The position numbers and the translations under genes were made by a program. This document shows, piece by piece, positions 32,201 through 44,089 of a stretch of DNA of 64,000 nucleotides. Position 1 is the first letter of the stretch. Every line of letters begins with the position of its first letter. This stretch comes from Streptomyces sp. NBC_00513 (GTDB taxonomy: Bacteria > Actinomycetota > Actinomycetes > Streptomycetales > Streptomycetaceae), in assembly GCF_041431415.1 (NCBI RefSeq), contig NZ_CP107845.1, positions 7,998,001 through 8,062,000 on the forward strand, read 5' to 3'. The notes beneath the pieces are model-generated. The model saw nothing but the letters and a program-made list of their open reading frames with translations. It was not told the DNA's origin and ran no database searches.

Positions 32201-35200
32201 TCACCGCCGCCTGCGACGTCGCCGACCGTGAGGCACTCGCCGCGCTGCTCGCCGCGATCCCGGCGGCGCACCCGCTGACCGGTGTGGTGCACGCGGCGGG
32301 CGTGACCGACGACGGGATCGTCCCCGCCCTCACCCCCGAGCGCGTCGACCACGTGCTCCGCCCCAAGGTCGACGCCGCACTCCATCTCCACGAACTCACC
32401 CGGGACATGGACCTGTCCGCGTTCGTGCTCTTCTCCTCCGTCTCCGCCACCCTCGGCGGCGCCGGCCAGGCCAACTACGCCGCCGCGAACTCCTTCCTCG
32501 ACGCCCTGGCCCAGCAGCGCCGCGCGGCCGGACTGCCCGCCGTGTCCATGGCCTGGGGGCTGTGGGCCGAGGGCAGCGGGATGACCGGCAAGCTCGACCC
32601 GGCCGACCTCGCACGCATCCGCCGCATGGGCCTCGTCGCCATGGACTCGGCCACGGGCCTCGCCCTGTTCGACGCCGCCTGCGCGGCCGACGACGACGTC
32701 CTCTTCCCGGTTCCGCTGGACCACGCGGGGCTGCGCGTCCAGGCCGCCGAAGACAAGGTGCCCGCACTGCTGCGCAGCCTTGTCAAGGCCCCGGTCCGCA
32801 AGGTCCGGGCCGCGGGCGACGACCCGGCCGGGGGAGCCGCCGACCGCGCCACCGCTCTGGCCCGGAGCCTGCGCGGACTCCCCGCGACGGAACAGGACCG
32901 CGTCCTCACCGACCTGGTGCGCCTCCAGATCGCCACGGTGCTCGGCCACGCCTCACCGGACCAGGTCGAACCGGAGCGCCAGTTCAGGGACCTCGGCTTC
33001 GACTCCCTCACCGCCGTCGAACTGCGGAACCTCCTCAACGCCGTCACCGGCACCCGACTGCCCGCGACCCTCGTCTTCGACCACCCCACCCCGCTGGCCC
33101 TCACCCGCTTCCTGCGCGCCGAGATCCTCGGGAACGGGTCCGGCGCCCCGGACCACGCCCCGACACCGGTCGCCTTCGACGACGATCCGATCGTGATCGT
33201 GGGGATGAGTTGCCGTTATCCGGGTGGGGTGCGTTCGCCGGAGGATCTGTGGCGGTTGGTCGCGGAGGGTGGTGATGCGGTGGGTGGTTTCCCGGCGGAT
33301 CGTGGCTGGGCGTTGGACGCGCTGTACCACCCGGATCCGGATCATGCGGGGACGAGTTATGCGCGGGACGGTGGGTTCCTGTACGAGGCGGCGGAGTTCG
33401 ATGCCGGGTTCTTCGGGATCTCGCCGCGTGAGGCGCTCGCGATGGATCCGCAGCAGCGGTTGCTGCTGGAGACCTCGTGGGAGGTGTTCGAGCGGGCCGG
33501 GATCGACCCCGCCACACTGCGGGGTTCGCGTACCGGCGTCTTCGCCGGAGTCATGTACCACGACTACGGCTCCCGCCTGTCCGTCGTACCCGATGGCTTC
33601 GAGGGATACCTGGTCAACGGGAGCGCGGGCAGCATCGCTTCCGGCCGGGTGGCCTACACCTTCGGCCTGGAAGGGCCGGCGGTGACGGTGGACACGGCGT
33701 GCTCCTCCTCGCTGGTCGCCCTGCACCTCGCCGCGCAGTCCCTGCGCCAGGGCGAGTGCTCGATGGCCCTGGTGGGCGGAGTCACCGTCATGGCGACCCC
33801 CAACGTCTTCGTGGAGTTCAGCCGCCAGCGCGGGCTGGCCGCCGACGGCCGCTGCAAGGCGTTCTCCGCGAACGCCGACGGCACCGGCTGGGCCGAGGGC
33901 GCGGGCATGCTGCTCGTCGAGCGGCTGTCCGACGCCCGCCGCAACGGCCACCAGGTGCTGGCCGTCGTACGGGGCTCCGCGATCAACCAGGACGGTGCCT
34001 CGAACGGGCTCACCGCCCCGAACGGGCCGGCGCAGCAGCGCGTCATCCGCCAGGCACTCGCGCAGGCCGGGCTGTCGACCGGCGACGTCGACGCGGTGGA
34101 GGCACACGGCACCGGCACCACCCTGGGCGACCCGATCGAAGCGCAGGCGCTCCTGGCCACGTACGGGCAGGACCGGCCGGCCGACCGGCCCCTGTGGCTC
34201 GGCTCGCTCAAGTCCAACATCGGTCATACCCAGGCTGCGGCTGGTGTGGCGGGTGTGATCAAGATGGTGATGGCGATGCGTCATGGCGTGTTGCCGAGGA
34301 CGTTGCACGTGGACGAGCCGTCGCCGCATGTGGACTGGTCTGCGGGTGCGGTGCGGTTGCTCACGGAGCCGGTGGAGTGGGCGGAGTACGGTCGTCCGCG
34401 CCGGGCGGGCGTGTCCTCGTTCGGTGTTAGTGGCACCAACGCCCACGTCGTCATAGAACAGCCGACGGAGTCGGAGCCGGGCAAGGAGCAGGAGACCGGG
34501 CCGACGCGGGACACGATGGGCACGGCGGTCGCCTGGCCGCTGTCCGCCAAGGACCCTGCCGCCCTGCGCGAGCAGGCCGTACGCCTGCTCGCGCACCTGA
34601 CGGAACACCCTGAGGTCCGCCCCGGCGACGTCGGCCTGTCCCTGGCGACCTCCCGGGCAGCACTGAACCTCCGGACCGCGGTCGTCGGTACCGGCCGAGA
34701 CGAACTGCTGAGCGGCCTCGACGCCCTCGCCTCGGGCCGTCCCGCGCCCGGCGCGCTCCTGCGCGGTGCGACGTCGACCGGCACACCCGCAGGGGGGCAC
34801 CGGACGGCGTTCCTGTTCTCGGGGCAGGGGAGCCAGCGGCTGGGGATGGGGCGTGAACTGTACGCGGCCTTCCCGGTGTTCGAGGAGGCCTTCGACGCGG
34901 TGTGCTCCGCGCTCGATCCCTACCTCGAACAGCCGGTCAAGGGTGTGGTGTTCGGTGAGGACCGTGCACCGCTGGATCGGACGGCTCATGCGCAGCCGGC
35001 GTTGTTCGCGGTCGAGGTGGCGTTGTTCCGGCTGGCGGAGTCGTGGGGTGTGCGGCCGGACTTCCTGGCGGGGCATTCGGTGGGTGAGTTCGCGGCCGCG
35101 CATGTGGCGGGGGTGTTCTCGCTGGAGGATGCGGCGGCTCTGGTGGCTGCTCGCGGTCGTCTGATGCAGGCGCTTCCGGTCGGGGGTGTCATGGTGGCGG

Positions 35201-38200
35201 TGCAGGCCTCGGAGGGCGAGGTACGTGAACTGCTGGCCGGGTTCGAGGACCGTGCGGGCATCGCGGCCGTCAACGGCCCTTCATCCGTGGTGGTTTCGGG
35301 CGGGGAGGACGCCGTGGCGGCGGTGGTCGAGCGGCTTTCGGCCGACGGCCGGAAGACGAAGGCGCTGTCCGTCTCGCATGCTTTCCACTCGCCGCTCATG
35401 GATCCGATGCTGGCCGAGTTCCAGGCCGTCGTGGAGGGTGTTTCCTTCGGCACCCCGAGCGTGCCCGTCGTCTCGACCCTCACGGGCCGCCTGGTGGCGG
35501 GGGAGGAGTTCGGTTCTGTCGAGTACTGGGTGCGCCACGTCCGCGAGGGCGTGCGTTTCGCGGACGCCGTCACCGCCCTCGCCGACGAGGGGGTCCGTAC
35601 CTTCCTGGAGATCGGGCCGGGCGGTGTGCTGACCGCCATGGCGCAGGAATCCCTGGACGACCAGGCGGTCACGGTCCCCCTCCTGCGCGCCGACCGCGCC
35701 GAGGAGGTGGCCGTCACCACCGCCCTCGCCCAGCTCCACGTCCACGGCATACCCGTCGACTGGACGGCCCTCTACGCCGGGCACGGAGCCCGGCGCGTCG
35801 ACCTGCCCACGTACGCCTTCCAGTACGAGCACTACTGGCTCGACGCACCGGCCGCCCCCGGCGATGTCGCCGCGGCCGGTCTGGCCACTGCCGGACACGC
35901 CCTGTTCGGGGCGGCGGCCCTGCTGCCGGACGGTGCCGGGTCGCTGCTCACCGGGCGGCTGTCGCTGGACACGCACCCCTGGCTGGCGGACCACACCGTC
36001 TCCGGAGTGACCCTGCTGCCGGGAACCGCCTTCCTGGAGATGGCCGTCCGGGCCGGCGACGAGCTCGGCTGCGGTCGCGTCGACGAACTCACCCTCGCCG
36101 CGCCCCTGGTGCTCCCCGAGCACGGCGCGGTCCAGGTACGGGTGGTGGTCGGCGCGGCCGAGGACGACGCGGAACGGCGCACGGTGCGGATCTACTCGCG
36201 TGCCGACGCCCCGGACGAGGCCGCAACGGCGCTCGCCTGGACCCGCCACGCCACCGGGTTCCTCGTACCGGACACTGAGGACACCGCCGTCTCGGCGGGG
36301 ACGGCCGAGGCCTGGCCGCCGGCCGGTGCCACCGCCGTCGACATCCAGGACTGCTACGGGCAGCTGGCCGAGGCCGGGTTCGGCTACGGGCCCGTGTTCC
36401 AGGGGCTGCGTGCGGTGTGGCGGCGCGGGGCCGACGAGCTCTTCGCCGAGGTCGGGCTGCCCGAGGACACCTCGGTCGCCGGTTTCGCCGTGCACCCCGC
36501 GCTCCTCGACTCGGCGCTGCACGCCATGGTCGTGGGCGAGTTCCTCGCGGCGGGCCACGACGGCCGGCTGCCGTTCGCCTGGGGCGGCGTGAGCGTGCAC
36601 GGCACCGGCGCCGAGACGCTGCGGGTCCGCCTGACCCGTGCCGCCTCCGGACCGGACTCGGTGGCGCTGGAGATCGCCGACGGGCTGGGCCGGCCCGTGG
36701 CATCGGTGGACTCGCTGACGCTGCGGGCCGTCACTCCCGGGCAACTCGCCGGAGCGAGCAGCGCCTCGATGCTCCGGGACGCGCTGTTCCGCGTGGACTG
36801 GGAGCGGTACGAGCCCGCCCCGGGCGCGGAGCCCGTGGGGGTGGTGCTGTGCGACAGCCTGCCGGACACCGCCCCCGGTGCGGAAGCCGTGGCCGTCGCG
36901 GTACAGGGCCTGCCCGACAGTGGCGAGGCCGCTTCGGCCGCGCGGCAGGTGCTGGCCGTGCTCCAGGAATGGCTGCGGGAGGACCGGTTCGCCGCATCGC
37001 GGCTGGTCGTCGTGACGCGAGGGGCTGTGGCCGCCCCGACGACCGCCGCCGGCGTGGATGCGGCGCAGGCCGCGGTCTGGGGCCTGGTGCGTTCGGCGCA
37101 GTCGGAGAACCCCGGCCGGTTCGTCCTGGTGGACATCGACACCGATGCCCTCGACACCGGCCGGCTGGCGGACGCGGTCGCCTCGGGTGAACCGCAGCTG
37201 GCGGTCCGGGACGGCGCGCTGCTCGTCCCGCGTCTGACACGGGCCGAGGCCGAGGCCGACGCCGGCGATTCGGGCCCTCGCCCCGCCTTCTCAGCCGAGG
37301 GGACGGTCCTGGTGACCGGTGCCTCCGGTGTGCTGGGGCAGCTCGTCGCACGTCACCTGGTCACCGCGCACGGAGTCCGGCATCTGCTGCTGGCGAGTCG
37401 CCGGGGCCCGGACGCCGCGGGCGCGCCGGAGTTCGCCGAGGAACTGCGCACGCTGGGCGCCGACGTACGGACCGTCCGCTGCGACGTCGCGGACCGTACG
37501 GCACTGGCCGCGCTCCTGGCCTCGGTACCGGCCGACCAGCCGCTGACCGGTGTGGTGCACGCGGCGGGCGTGACCGACGACGGGATCGTCCCCGCGCTCA
37601 CCCCCGAGCGCCTCGACCGCGTCTTCCGCCCCAAGGTCGACGCCGCACTCCATCTCCACGAGCTCACCCGGGACGTGGACCTGTCCGCGTTCGTCCTCTT
37701 CTCCTCCGCCGCCGGCACCCTCGGCAGCGCGGGACAGGCCAACTACGCGGCCGCGAACGCCTTCCTCGACGCCCTCGCCGAAACCCGGCGGGCCGCCGGG
37801 CTGCCCGCGGTGTCGCTCGCCTGGGGCCTCTGGGCAAAGACCAGCGCGCTCACCGCCGACCTGGCCGCCGCGGACCGGCACAGGATCACCCGGTCCGGAT
37901 TGGTCGCACTGGAGGCACATGAGGGCCTGGCGCTCTTCGACGCCGCCTGCCGCTCCGCCCTCGCCACGGTCGTCCCGGTCCGGCTGGACACCGGAGCGCT
38001 CCAGGCGCAGGCCCGCGCCGGCGCACTGCCCCCGCTGCTCCGGAGGCTCGTACGGGGCTCCGTACGGCGTGAGCTCCAGGGCACGCACCAGAACGCGACG
38101 GGGTCCTCGCTCGCCGAGCGGCTCACGGCTCTCCCGGCCGCCGAACGGCACACCGTGGTCCTCGACCTGGTCCAGACCCAGGTGGCCGCGGTGCTCGGCC

Positions 38201-41200
38201 ACGAGTCCGTCCGGTCGGTCGCGGTGGACCGGCAGTTCAGGGACCTCGGCTTCGACTCGCTCACCGCCGTCGAACTCCGCAACTCCCTCAACACGGCCAC
38301 CGGCCTGCGACTGCCCGCGACCCTCGTCTTCGACCACCCCACCCCCGAGGCGCTCACCCGGTCCCTGCTGACCGAACTCGTGGGTACGGAGCCCGGCGCC
38401 CCGGACCACTCTCCGGCGCCGCTCGCTTCCGACGACGATCCGATCGTGATCGTGGGGATGAGTTGCCGTTATCCGGGTGGGGTGCGTTCGCCGGAGGATC
38501 TGTGGCGGTTGGTCGCGGAGGGTGGTGATGCGGTGGGTGGTTTCCCGGCGGATCGTGGCTGGGCGTTGGACGCGCTGTACCACCCGGATCCGGATCATGC
38601 GGGGACGAGTTATGCGCGGGACGGTGGGTTCCTGTACGAGGCGGCGGAGTTCGATGCCGGGTTCTTCGGGATCTCGCCGCGTGAGGCGCTCGCGATGGAT
38701 CCGCAGCAGCGGTTGCTGCTGGAGACCTCGTGGGAGGTGTTCGAGCGGGCCGGGATCGACCCCGCCACACTGCGGGGTTCGCGTACCGGCGTCTTCGCCG
38801 GAGTCATGTACCACGACTACGGCTCCCAGCTCGGCGGAGCCGTACCCGAAGGCCTCGAAGGGCACCTCGGCATGGGCACGTCCGGCAGCGTGGCCTCGGG
38901 ACGGCTCTCCTACACCTTCGGCCTGGAAGGGCCGGCGGTGACGGTGGACACGGCGTGCTCCTCGTCCCTGGTCGCCCTGCACCTGGCGGCCCAGGCTCTG
39001 CGCCAGGGCGAGTGCTCGATGGCGCTGGTCGGCGGCGTGACGGTCATGGCGACCCCGAACACGTTCGTGGAGTTCAGCCGCCAGCGCGGGCTCGCCGCCG
39101 ACGGCCGCTGCAAGGCCTTCTCAGCCGCCGCCGACGGCACCGGCTGGAGCGAGGGCGTGGGCATGCTGCTGGTGGAACGCCTCTCCGACGCCCGCCGCAA
39201 CGGCCACCAGGTGCTCGCGCTGGTACGTGGCAGCGCGGTGAACCAGGACGGTGCCTCGAACGGGCTCACCGCCCCGAACGGGCCGGCGCAGCAGCGCGTC
39301 ATCCGCCAGGCCCTCGCGCAGGCCGGGCTGTCGACCGGCGACGTCGACGCGGTGGAGGCACACGGCACCGGCACCACCCTGGGCGACCCGATCGAAGCAC
39401 AGGCGCTCCTGGCCACGTACGGCCAGGAGCGGCCGGACGACCAGCCCCTGTGGCTCGGCTCCCTCAAGTCCAACATCGGCCACACCCAGGCCGCGGCCGG
39501 TGTCGCGGGCGTGATCAAGATGGTCGAGGCCATGCGGCACGGCGTCCTGCCCAGGACCCTGCACGCCGACGAGCCGTCGCCGCACATCGACTGGTCCTCC
39601 GGTGCGGTACGGCTGCTCACCGAACCGGTGGAATGGGCGGAGCACGGGCGCCCCCGCCGCTCGGCCGTGTCCTCCTTCGGCGTCAGCGGCACCAACGCCC
39701 ACGTCGTACTGGAACACGTGCCGAGCCCGGAGCCCGCTCCGGCCGTCGACAGCGCACCCGTGCCCGGCGCCGTACCGTGGCTGCTCTCCGCCAAGGACGA
39801 GCCGTCCCTGCGCGCACAGGCACAGCGCCTCGCGTCCCACCTCGACGCGCACCCGGACCTGGGCATCGCGGAGGTCGGGCGGTCGCTCGCCACGTCACGT
39901 GCGGCGATGCAGCTGCGCGCGGCGGTCGTCGGCACCCGGCGCGAAGACCTGCTGGAAGGCCTGACGGCCCTCGCCGCCGGACGCCCGGCCGCCGGCGTCG
40001 TACGCGGTGAACCGGAGCCCGGCACCTCCGCCGCCGGACACCGCACCGCGTTCCTGTTCTCGGGGCAGGGGAGCCAGCGTCTCGGGATGGGACGTGAGCT
40101 GTACGGGGCCTTCCCGGTGTTCGCCGAGGCCTTCGACGCGGTGTGCTCCGCCCTGGACGCGCACCTCGAACTGCCGCTGTGGTACGTGGTGTTCGGGGAG
40201 GACCCGGAACTCCTGAACCAGACCACTCACACGCAGCCGGCGTTGTTCGCGGTCGAGGTGGCGCTGTACCGGCTCGTGGAGTCGTGGGGTGTGCGGCCGG
40301 ACTTCCTGGCCGGGCATTCGGTGGGGGAGTTCGCGGCCGCGCATGTGGCGGGGGTGTTCTCGCTGGAGGACGCGGCGCGGCTGGTGGCTGCGCGTGGCCG
40401 GCTGATGCAGGCACTCCCGGTGGGGGGTGTGATGGTCGCGGTCGAGGCCTCGGAGGGCGAGGTACGTGAACTGCTGGCCGGTTATGAGGACCGTGCGGGC
40501 ATCGCGGCCGTCAACGGACCGTCATCTGTGGTGGTTTCGGGCGGGGAGGACGCCGTGGCGGCGGTGGTCGAGCGGCTTTCGGCCGACGGCCGGAAGACGA
40601 AGGCGCTGTCCGTCTCGCACGCCTTCCACTCGCCGCTCATGGATCCGATGCTGGCCGAGTTCCGGGCCGTCGTGGAGGGTGTTTCCTTCGGCACCCCGAG
40701 CGTGCCCGTCGTCTCGACCCTCACGGGCCGCCTGGTGGCGGGGGAGGAGTTCGGCTCCGTCGACTACTGGGTCCGCCACGTCCGCGAAGCGGTCCGCTTC
40801 GCCGACGCCGTCACCGCCCTCGCCGACGAGGGGGTCCGTACCTTCCTGGAGATCGGCCCCGGCGGTGTGCTGACCGCCATGGCGCAGGAATCCCTGGACG
40901 ACCAGGCGGTCACGGTCCCCCTCCTGCGCGCCGACCGCGCCGAGGAGGTGGCCGTCACCACCGCCCTCGCCCAACTCCACGTCCACGGCACACCCGTCGA
41001 CTGGACCGCCCTCTACGCCGGACACGGTGCCCGGCGCGTCGACCTGCCCACCTACGCCTTCCAGCGCCGCCGTTACTGGCTGGCACCGGCCTCCCCCGCC
41101 GGTGACGTGGCGTCCGCCGGGCTCGTCGCGGCCGAACACTCCCTGCTGGGCGCCGCCGTCACCCTCGCGGACGGGGAGGGGGCCCTGCTCACCGGCCGGC

Positions 41201-44004
41201 TGTCGCTGGCCACGCACCCGTGGCTCGCCGACCACACGGTCATGGACACGGTCCTGCTGCCCGGCACCGCCCTGGTGGACCTGGCGCTGCGCGCCGCCGA
41301 CGAGGTGGGCTGCGACCGTCTGGACGAGCTGACCCTCGGCGCCCCGCTCGTCCTGCGCGAGCAGGGGGCCGTACGGCTCCAGGCCGTCGTCGGCGGGCCG
41401 GACGCGACCGGGCACCGCACGGTCGACGTCTACTCCCGGACCGAGAGCGCCGATGCCGTCGAGCCGTGGACCCGCCACGCGACCGGCGTCGTGTCGGTGG
41501 ACGCGCGGCCCCAGGGGCAGGACGAGCCGCCGCGCGACCTCCTCGACTGGCCCGCCGCCCGGGCCGACCGCCTGGAGACCGGCGGGGCGTACGAGCGGCT
41601 GGCCGGCCTCGGCTTCGGCTACGGGCCCGTCTTCCAGGGCCTGCACGGCCTGTGGCGGCGCGGCGACGAGGTGTTCGCCGAGGTACGGCTGCCCGCCGGC
41701 ACGCGGGTCGAGGGCTTCGGAATCCACCCGGCGCTGCTCGACTCGGCGCTCCACGCGATCGGTCTCGGCGGCCTGCTGCCCGACGCCGGACAGGGACGGA
41801 TCCCCTTCGCCTGGAGCGGCGTCACGGTACACAGCACCGGCGCGACGGCCCTGCGCGTCAGGATCACCCCGGCCGGCGCCGACGCGGTGGCCCTGTGGGC
41901 GACCGACGAGGCGGGCCGGCCCGTGGCCTCGGTCGACTCCCTGGTCCTGCGCCCCGTCTCGACGGAGCAACTCGACCGGGCGAGCCGGGAGCACGGCTGG
42001 CACGACTCCCTCTACCGCGTCGACTGGACCCCCCTTCCCCGCACCTCGGAGGCCCCCGTGAGCGAACCGGGAGAGCAGTGGACCCTCATCGGCGGCGACG
42101 ACGGTCTGCGCGCCGCCCTGGAGGACTCCGGCACGAACGTCTCCTACCCCCCCCGCCCCGACGGCCCCACGGCACTGCCGGGCGTCGTCCTCGCGGCCGT
42201 CGACGTCCACCCGGACGGCGACCACCCCGTGGCGCACGTCCACACGACCGCGCACCGGACGCTGGAACTGCTCCAGCGGTGGCTCGCCGACGAACGGCAC
42301 ACTGAGACCCGGCTGGTCGTCCTGACCAGCAACGCGGTCGTCGCCAAGGACCGGGACCAGGAGGACCGCGACAAGGAGGTCGACCCGGCACAGGCCGCGA
42401 TCTGGGGCCTGGTGCGTTCGGCGCAGTCGGAGAACCCCGGCCGCTTCGTCCTGGTCGACCTGGACCGCGACGCCGCCTCCGTACGGGCGCTGCCCGCACT
42501 GCTGGCCTCCGGCGAGGAACAGTTCGCCGTACGCGGCGGGTCCGTCCTCGTACCCCGGCTCGCCCGCGCCGAGAACCCGGCCGCCCTCGGTGACGTGAGC
42601 CCCGCGTTCACGGCCGCCGGAACCGTCCTCGTCACCGGCGCGTCCGGCCTGCTGGGCCGCCACGTCGCCCGGCACCTGGTCACCGGGCACGGCGTACGGA
42701 ACCTGCTGCTCGTCAGCCGGAGCGGCGGCAGGGCCGCGGGCATGGCCGAACTTGAGGCGGAACTCGCCGCGCAGGGCGCCCGCGTCACCGTGGCCGCCTG
42801 CGACGTCGCCGACCGCGACGCCCTGGCCCGGCTGCTGGCGGACATCCCCGCCGAACAGCCCCTGAGCGCAGTGGTGCACGTCGCGGGAGTCACGGACGAC
42901 GGCATCGTCACCGGCCTCACCGCCGAGCGGATCGACCGGGTGTTCCGGCCCAAGGTCGACGCCGCCCTGCACCTGGACGAACTCACCCGCGGCATGGAAC
43001 TGTCCGCGTTCGTCCTCTTCTCCTCCGCCGCCGGAGTCTTCGGCGCGGCGGGCCAGGGCAACTACGCCGCCGCCAACTCCTTCCTGGACGCCCTCGCCCA
43101 GCAGCGCCGCGCGGCGGGCCTGCCCGCCGTATCGCTGGCCTGGGGCCTGTGGGCCGAGAGCAGCGGGATCACCGGCGCGCTGAGCGACGCGGACCGGGGC
43201 CGCATGGCCCGGAGCGGGGTGCTGCCCCTGCCCACCAACGAGGCCCTCGGACTCTTCGACGCGGCGACGGCCCACTCCCAGAGCGCGGTGGTTCCCGTAC
43301 GGCTGAACCGTACGGAGCTGCGCAGTCAGGCCGCGGCCGGCGCCCTGCCCGCCCTGCTCACCTCGCTCGTCCGGGTTCCGGCCCGGCGGACGGCCCCCAG
43401 CACGGCGGCGGCCGACGGACCGGACATGGGCACGGGGGCCGGGCCCGCCGGGGCCGCGGAACTGGGGCTTCCGGCACGCCTGGCGCCCCTCACCGACACC
43501 GAACAGCGCAAGCTGCTGCTCGACCTGGTGTGCGAGCACGTCGCCGCGGTGCTCGACCTGGACTCGCCCCGCGCGGTCCGGCCCGGCCAGGCCCTGCGCG
43601 ACCTCGGCTTCGACTCACTGACCGCCGTCGAGTTCCGCAACAGGCTCGGCCAGGACACCGGGCTGCGGCTGCCCCCCACGCTCGTCTTCGACTACCCGAC
43701 CCCGGCCGAACTCGTCGACTACCTCAAGGCCGAAGCGGCCCCGTCCGGCGCGGGCGTCACCGGGATGCTCGCCGAACTCGATCGGATCGGGGCGGCGTTG
43801 GGGATGACGGCGGACACCGATGCGGAAGGCCGAGACGCCATCACCTCGCGGCTGCGTGAACTCCTGGACCAGTGGGCCACGTCCGCAGGCCCGGAGGCGG
43901 CCGACGCCGACGCCGAAGGTGCGGCGGCCGTGGCGGAGGAACTCCACGCAGCCACGGACGACGAGATGTTCGACTTCATCGGCAAGGAGTTCGGCATCTC
44001 CTGA
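20851..44004 (+). CDS. Type I modular PKS 1: loading module and modules 1-4
   Basis: A multifunctional protein of 7717 residues. Domain order: degenerate KS, starter AT, ACP | KS-AT(methylmalonyl)-KR-ACP | KS-AT(malonyl)-DH-KR-ACP three times, then a C-terminal docking tail ([10 protein letters not shown], then [15 protein letters not shown]). It starts the polyketide and builds the methyl-branched carbinol and the first alkenes of the polyene. ATG 20851 is preferred because GGAG (20841-20844) sits six bases upstream; ATG 20839 would overlap that SD. No ER, TE or methyltransferase domain is present. A TTA codon lies at 29860-29862, just after the AT2 active serine. It begins 137 bp after the cholesterol oxidase gene and is followed 85 bp later by PKS 2. 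Confidence 0.93.
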   Translation: MRESVSMPDGSGISAHDDDVIVVIGSGHRPPGGTDAPQAFDTEFLADSTGIPADHTLIRALPYGPAAGEVWWQALEDAGVVLAASPGLRAGAFLAVPDGGELPQDGEAADAVAAVLRTAPGAAPLLRRLPSGAHALREAHAALRRGECAVALAAGPDVLLPGTDAQGAGPLGSGTSGPDAAVQGADTPSGGYGAVLLKPLARALADGDRVRAVLHTDGRLTAPGPGPTADGAENGPVSPEGRPAGPEGAAVERPLPWILSAAGPEALRAQAQRLHDHLTAHPDLDPAAVGRALATTRHRFPHRAVVLGENTGALLDALATVAQGGFAAEAVRGHAGPAAGGPLAFVFPGIGSQWPGMAVELLDSSPQFRTATLDCQEALAPYTGWLLTDVLRGAPGAPALDTPDVSMPATFAVQVALARTWLAHGVRPAAYAGHSVGDITAAHLSGALTLQDAARTAAAWGGALAELAARGGDMLAVTLPGHRLADRLRPWAGRLDIAAYNGPESVVVSGDTDAVRELRTVLEAEGVRCRRVLLGAAAHSSHVDGVRDRMLAELAGLAPHATRTPLYSSATGGIVDGRTLDAAFWFEALRRPVRFEQTTHALLADGHQVLIEVNPHASLTAAIQETASAAGRHAVTVSTLRRDQGGPRRFRTALAEAYVQGVPIDWAQAFPDAQAPRVTLPTYPFRRAAGAADGRAPHDRLAALPEAERERTVTELVRSVTAALLNLPDPASVGAGQAFRDLGLDSVTAVELRNRLSEATGLPLPHTVVFDHPTPRSLTGRIIAEALGTQDEATDDTSTAAWEEPVAIVAMSCRLPGGIDTPEALWQLLSDGGDAVSALPADRGWDVEGLYDPEPGRPGRYYQREAALLHEAADFDPEFFGISPREALAMDPQQRLLLETGWEVLERAGIDPATLRGTRTGTFVGAMTQDYGPRLYEAPEDVSGYLLTGNTASVASGRLAYTFGFEGPAVTVDTACSSSLVALHLAAQSLRTGECSLALAGGVTVLPSAGSFIEFSKQRALAPDGRSKAFSADADGFGLAEGAGMVLLERLSDARRNGHRVLAVVRGSAINQDGASNGLTAPSGPAQQRVIRQALANAGLTAADVDAVEAHGTGTKLGDPIEAQALLATYGQDRPADRPLWLGSLKSNIGHTQAAAGIAGVLKTVLALQHGTLPKTLHAGTPSPHIDWTSGRVRLLGEAVDWPATDHRPRRSGVSSFGISGTNSHAIIEEAPTTPETPEAHETPAAGPVPWLLSARTAEALTAQAAALLAHTRTHPGTHPADTGHSLATTRAAFEHRAVVVGATEAELTEGLRALADGGSSPRTVQGAAAENRRVVFVFPGQGSQWAGMAVDLLDSSAVFRERIRACGEALAPYVDWHLEDVLRGAPGAPALDSADDVVQPALWAVMVSLAELWRSFGVHPAAVVGHSQGEIAAAAVSGALGLDDAARVVALRSRLLSRLAGLGGMVSVPEPLDDVTRRLERWGDRLGIAAVNGPRSTVVSGDADALDELLTTCTADGVRAKRVPVDYASHSAHVEIIEGELAEALAGITPKPPRVPFYSTVTGEPVATADLDAAYWYTNLRTTVRFEPAVLRLMEDGHQVFVECSPHPVLAIGLQETAETAGATADVIASLRRGDGGPARFLTSLADAHVRGVPTDWSAAFAGLRPRTVALPTYPFQRRRFWLDAAPATPATGTAAAPSEEETRFWTAVENADVQALTSSLDLAPDASLDHMLTRLAHWRRRTTETTLVDNWRYRVTWTPTATRAQRGSHSPLTGTWLLVTAAAHHDCADTTAVHDALTARGARVERVTLDPATDSDRETVARLLTERLSQAETDTDQVGGVLSLLATTAGDADTLPGHRVLPALAATLALVQALGDTGIGAPLWCATSGAASTGPADPPRDPAQAQLWGLGRVVGAESPQRWGGLVDLPETLDARALDHLTALLADSHGEDEIAVRAGGILARRLVRADTPTTAPTPEYALPRPHGTVLITGGTGTLGAHVARWLARSGAAHLVLTSRSGPAAPGATELRDELTALGTRTTIATCDVTDRDDLARLLDSLPAQHPLTGVIHAAGVLDDGVIDSMTTERLSHVLRPKVDAALHLHHLTAAHDLDFFVLFSSIAGVVGNGGQGGYAAGNAFLDALAHQRRAQGLPATAIAWGSWGSGRMMGDLAEQHLTRRGILPMPADLGIAALRRAMAHHDTAVTLADIDWDRFVPAFAISGDYPLLRRLPEAQRILDTAGTPATATTGGPALAQRLAGLSDTEQLRAVVELVRTQAATVLGHSGLDAIAPGRAFRDTGFDSLTAIELRNRLAGATGMRLPTTVVFDYPNPTELAGYLHTQISGTPQVGPAAAPLTPPADDEPIAIVAMSCRFPGGVTSPEELWKILSEGKDVLSGFPDNRGWSLDSLYHPDPEHPGTTYAREGGFLHDAGEFDAGFFGISPREALAMDPQQRLLLEVTWEAFERAGIDPATLKGTRSGVFIGSNGQDYASGLRKAPEGVEGYLLTGRAASVVSGRLAYTFGLEGPALTVDTACSSSLVALHLAVQSLRLGECELALAGGVTVMSGPGIFVEFSRQRGLAADGRCKAFAAAADGTGWGEGTGMLLLERLSDARRNGHQVLAVVRGSAINQDGASNGLTAPNGPAQQRVIRQALANAGLTATDIDVVEAHGTGTKLGDPIEAQALLATYGQDRDGDRPLWLGSLKSNIGHTQAAAGVAGVMKLVLALQHGELPRTLHVDAPTPHVDWTTGSVELLAEAVAWPDDPAHTRRGGISAFGVSGTNAHVIVEQAPEEEPGPDPQPDTAAAPAAPMTAVPWLLSAKNTTALRAQADRLRSYLADHQDATPADIGLSLATGRAALQQRAALVGTDRDELLGALTALTDGRPAGASPHLFTGTTDAGGGNDGARTAFLFSGQGSQRLGMGRELYAAFPVFADAFDEVCAHGDTHLERPLRDVVFGEDAELLNRTEYTQPALFAVEVALYRLVESWGVRPDFLAGHSVGELTAAHVAGVFSLEDAARLVAARGRLMQALPVGGVMLAVEASEGEVRELLAGYEDRAGIAAVNGPSSVVISGAEDAVAAVVDRLSADGRKTKALSVSHAFHSPLMDPMLAEFRAVVEGVSFGTPSVPVVSTLTGRLVAGEEFGSVEYWVRHVREGVRFADAVTALADEGVRTFLEIGPGGVLTALAQDVLDDAVTVPVLRADRAEEVAVTAAFAQLHVHGTAVDWTAVFAGRGARRVDLPTYAFQREHYWLHVPATADVTAMGVADTEHPMLGATVVLPDGAIVLTGRLSLATHPWIADHAVSGVVLVPGTAFVELALRAGQEAGCAQIEELTLEAPLILPEHGGVQLRLTVGAPDASGRCALELYSRPEDASGAQDWTRHAGGTLSAEPPKPSSSAELAVWPPQGAVRVATDGLYDLLDDLGFGYGPVFRGLREAWRHGDSLYASAALPEESAPEATAYGLHPALLDAGLHASWLGLLSGSGTGQGLLPFSWSDVHLEAAGAPAIRIKLTPAGTDAVSVLVADGTGRPLATIGALTLRPVSADQLRRAAKPRNDSLYRLDWTPATAPADGPVPEYDVVTPGHPAAETGARPDGTAAEVRATSHRTLRLIQQRLAEDRPDAPPLVLVTHHAVATHPGEREALDPAQAAAWGLVRSAQSENPGRFVLLDLDPGLDPDSDLGRERVRAALSTGEPQLAVRGGTVLLPRLTRTARAGEEGPGQTFADGGTVLVTGATGTLGRLVARHLVARHGVRHLVLTGRRGPAADGAAEFEAELTALGAHVVTAACDVADREALAALLAAIPAAHPLTGVVHAAGVTDDGIVPALTPERVDHVLRPKVDAALHLHELTRDMDLSAFVLFSSVSATLGGAGQANYAAANSFLDALAQQRRAAGLPAVSMAWGLWAEGSGMTGKLDPADLARIRRMGLVAMDSATGLALFDAACAADDDVLFPVPLDHAGLRVQAAEDKVPALLRSLVKAPVRKVRAAGDDPAGGAADRATALARSLRGLPATEQDRVLTDLVRLQIATVLGHASPDQVEPERQFRDLGFDSLTAVELRNLLNAVTGTRLPATLVFDHPTPLALTRFLRAEILGNGSGAPDHAPTPVAFDDDPIVIVGMSCRYPGGVRSPEDLWRLVAEGGDAVGGFPADRGWALDALYHPDPDHAGTSYARDGGFLYEAAEFDAGFFGISPREALAMDPQQRLLLETSWEVFERAGIDPATLRGSRTGVFAGVMYHDYGSRLSVVPDGFEGYLVNGSAGSIASGRVAYTFGLEGPAVTVDTACSSSLVALHLAAQSLRQGECSMALVGGVTVMATPNVFVEFSRQRGLAADGRCKAFSANADGTGWAEGAGMLLVERLSDARRNGHQVLAVVRGSAINQDGASNGLTAPNGPAQQRVIRQALAQAGLSTGDVDAVEAHGTGTTLGDPIEAQALLATYGQDRPADRPLWLGSLKSNIGHTQAAAGVAGVIKMVMAMRHGVLPRTLHVDEPSPHVDWSAGAVRLLTEPVEWAEYGRPRRAGVSSFGVSGTNAHVVIEQPTESEPGKEQETGPTRDTMGTAVAWPLSAKDPAALREQAVRLLAHLTEHPEVRPGDVGLSLATSRAALNLRTAVVGTGRDELLSGLDALASGRPAPGALLRGATSTGTPAGGHRTAFLFSGQGSQRLGMGRELYAAFPVFEEAFDAVCSALDPYLEQPVKGVVFGEDRAPLDRTAHAQPALFAVEVALFRLAESWGVRPDFLAGHSVGEFAAAHVAGVFSLEDAAALVAARGRLMQALPVGGVMVAVQASEGEVRELLAGFEDRAGIAAVNGPSSVVVSGGEDAVAAVVERLSADGRKTKALSVSHAFHSPLMDPMLAEFQAVVEGVSFGTPSVPVVSTLTGRLVAGEEFGSVEYWVRHVREGVRFADAVTALADEGVRTFLEIGPGGVLTAMAQESLDDQAVTVPLLRADRAEEVAVTTALAQLHVHGIPVDWTALYAGHGARRVDLPTYAFQYEHYWLDAPAAPGDVAAAGLATAGHALFGAAALLPDGAGSLLTGRLSLDTHPWLADHTVSGVTLLPGTAFLEMAVRAGDELGCGRVDELTLAAPLVLPEHGAVQVRVVVGAAEDDAERRTVRIYSRADAPDEAATALAWTRHATGFLVPDTEDTAVSAGTAEAWPPAGATAVDIQDCYGQLAEAGFGYGPVFQGLRAVWRRGADELFAEVGLPEDTSVAGFAVHPALLDSALHAMVVGEFLAAGHDGRLPFAWGGVSVHGTGAETLRVRLTRAASGPDSVALEIADGLGRPVASVDSLTLRAVTPGQLAGASSASMLRDALFRVDWERYEPAPGAEPVGVVLCDSLPDTAPGAEAVAVAVQGLPDSGEAASAARQVLAVLQEWLREDRFAASRLVVVTRGAVAAPTTAAGVDAAQAAVWGLVRSAQSENPGRFVLVDIDTDALDTGRLADAVASGEPQLAVRDGALLVPRLTRAEAEADAGDSGPRPAFSAEGTVLVTGASGVLGQLVARHLVTAHGVRHLLLASRRGPDAAGAPEFAEELRTLGADVRTVRCDVADRTALAALLASVPADQPLTGVVHAAGVTDDGIVPALTPERLDRVFRPKVDAALHLHELTRDVDLSAFVLFSSAAGTLGSAGQANYAAANAFLDALAETRRAAGLPAVSLAWGLWAKTSALTADLAAADRHRITRSGLVALEAHEGLALFDAACRSALATVVPVRLDTGALQAQARAGALPPLLRRLVRGSVRRELQGTHQNATGSSLAERLTALPAAERHTVVLDLVQTQVAAVLGHESVRSVAVDRQFRDLGFDSLTAVELRNSLNTATGLRLPATLVFDHPTPEALTRSLLTELVGTEPGAPDHSPAPLASDDDPIVIVGMSCRYPGGVRSPEDLWRLVAEGGDAVGGFPADRGWALDALYHPDPDHAGTSYARDGGFLYEAAEFDAGFFGISPREALAMDPQQRLLLETSWEVFERAGIDPATLRGSRTGVFAGVMYHDYGSQLGGAVPEGLEGHLGMGTSGSVASGRLSYTFGLEGPAVTVDTACSSSLVALHLAAQALRQGECSMALVGGVTVMATPNTFVEFSRQRGLAADGRCKAFSAAADGTGWSEGVGMLLVERLSDARRNGHQVLALVRGSAVNQDGASNGLTAPNGPAQQRVIRQALAQAGLSTGDVDAVEAHGTGTTLGDPIEAQALLATYGQERPDDQPLWLGSLKSNIGHTQAAAGVAGVIKMVEAMRHGVLPRTLHADEPSPHIDWSSGAVRLLTEPVEWAEHGRPRRSAVSSFGVSGTNAHVVLEHVPSPEPAPAVDSAPVPGAVPWLLSAKDEPSLRAQAQRLASHLDAHPDLGIAEVGRSLATSRAAMQLRAAVVGTRREDLLEGLTALAAGRPAAGVVRGEPEPGTSAAGHRTAFLFSGQGSQRLGMGRELYGAFPVFAEAFDAVCSALDAHLELPLWYVVFGEDPELLNQTTHTQPALFAVEVALYRLVESWGVRPDFLAGHSVGEFAAAHVAGVFSLEDAARLVAARGRLMQALPVGGVMVAVEASEGEVRELLAGYEDRAGIAAVNGPSSVVVSGGEDAVAAVVERLSADGRKTKALSVSHAFHSPLMDPMLAEFRAVVEGVSFGTPSVPVVSTLTGRLVAGEEFGSVDYWVRHVREAVRFADAVTALADEGVRTFLEIGPGGVLTAMAQESLDDQAVTVPLLRADRAEEVAVTTALAQLHVHGTPVDWTALYAGHGARRVDLPTYAFQRRRYWLAPASPAGDVASAGLVAAEHSLLGAAVTLADGEGALLTGRLSLATHPWLADHTVMDTVLLPGTALVDLALRAADEVGCDRLDELTLGAPLVLREQGAVRLQAVVGGPDATGHRTVDVYSRTESADAVEPWTRHATGVVSVDARPQGQDEPPRDLLDWPAARADRLETGGAYERLAGLGFGYGPVFQGLHGLWRRGDEVFAEVRLPAGTRVEGFGIHPALLDSALHAIGLGGLLPDAGQGRIPFAWSGVTVHSTGATALRVRITPAGADAVALWATDEAGRPVASVDSLVLRPVSTEQLDRASREHGWHDSLYRVDWTPLPRTSEAPVSEPGEQWTLIGGDDGLRAALEDSGTNVSYPPRPDGPTALPGVVLAAVDVHPDGDHPVAHVHTTAHRTLELLQRWLADERHTETRLVVLTSNAVVAKDRDQEDRDKEVDPAQAAIWGLVRSAQSENPGRFVLVDLDRDAASVRALPALLASGEEQFAVRGGSVLVPRLARAENPAALGDVSPAFTAAGTVLVTGASGLLGRHVARHLVTGHGVRNLLLVSRSGGRAAGMAELEAELAAQGARVTVAACDVADRDALARLLADIPAEQPLSAVVHVAGVTDDGIVTGLTAERIDRVFRPKVDAALHLDELTRGMELSAFVLFSSAAGVFGAAGQGNYAAANSFLDALAQQRRAAGLPAVSLAWGLWAESSGITGALSDADRGRMARSGVLPLPTNEALGLFDAATAHSQSAVVPVRLNRTELRSQAAAGALPALLTSLVRVPARRTAPSTAAADGPDMGTGAGPAGAAELGLPARLAPLTDTEQRKLLLDLVCEHVAAVLDLDSPRAVRPGQALRDLGFDSLTAVEFRNRLGQDTGLRLPPTLVFDYPTPAELVDYLKAEAAPSGAGVTGMLAELDRIGAALGMTADTDAEGRDAITSRLRELLDQWATSAGPEAADADAEGAAAVAEELHAATDDEMFDFIGKEFGIS
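23262..27880 (+). other. PKS 1 module 1: KS-AT(methylmalonyl)-KR-ACP
   Basis: KS cysteine is 976. The AT has serine 1428 in GHSQGE and YASH at 1528-1531, the methylmalonyl signature. There is no DH; the KR has the LDD motif at 2078-2080 (B-type) and Tyr2135. The ACP serine is 2304. Predicted result: a hydroxyl on the starter carbonyl and a methyl-bearing carbon. Confidence 0.85.
27938..33120 (+). other. PKS 1 module 2: KS-AT(malonyl)-DH-KR-ACP
   Basis: KS cysteine is 2536. The AT has serine 3000 (GHSVGE) and HAFH at 3100-3103. The DH has His3302 in [10 protein letters not shown] and Asp3470 in HPALLDA, so it looks active. The KR (Tyr3876) has TDD at the B-type position. The ACP serine is 4052. 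Predicted: first alkene of the polyene. Confidence 0.85.
33177..33574 (+). repeat. 398-bp exact repeat, copy 1 (start of KS3)
   Basis: By line-by-line comparison the sequence is identical to 38430-38827. It starts in the ACP-KS linker and ends inside KS3 after HDYGS. Its codon style (many T/G third bases) differs from the C-ending codons on both sides. Confidence 0.9.
33178..38380 (+). other. PKS 1 module 3: KS-AT(malonyl)-DH-KR-ACP
   Basis: KS cysteine is 4284. The AT has serine 4743 and HAFH at 4843-4846. The DH has His5048 ([10 protein letters not shown]) and Asp5220 (HPALLDS). KR Tyr is 5632, with TDD at the B-type motif. The ACP serine is 5803. The first 398 bp of the KS are duplicated exactly in module 4. 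Confidence 0.85.
34208..34461 (+). repeat. 254-bp near-exact repeat, copy 1 (end of KS3)
   Basis: Matches 61631-61884 with three mismatches seen by eye. It encodes the [19 protein letters not shown] to SGTNAHVV part of the KS. Confidence 0.8.
38430..38827 (+). repeat. 398-bp exact repeat, copy 2 (start of KS4)
   Basis: Identical partner of 33177-33574, at the corresponding position of the next module. Direct orientation, 5253 bp apart, so recombination between the copies would remove exactly one module in frame. Confidence 0.9.
38431..44004 (+). other. PKS 1 module 4: KS-AT(malonyl)-DH(variant)-KR-ACP
   Basis: KS cysteine is 6036. The AT has serine 6490 and HAFH at 6590-6593. The DH keeps His6795 and Asp6964, but the HxxxGxxxxP motif reads [10 protein letters not shown], with Asp6799 in place of Gly. 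KR Tyr is 7405 with TDD. The ACP serine is 7589. Predicted alkene if the DH is active, otherwise a hydroxyl. Confidence 0.83.
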
Positions 44005-44089
44005 ACCACGGAGTCGGCGGCGACCCGCCGCGCGCCCAGCCCATCTGCCGGCCTCCGGCTCCCACAGCTTGACGTAGAAGGTGACCCAG

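Noticed and set aside
33177..38827. The 398-bp repeats as a mobile element
   Set aside because: They are in-frame coding KS sequence at homologous positions of two modules, with no terminal inverted repeats or transposase, so gene conversion fits better.
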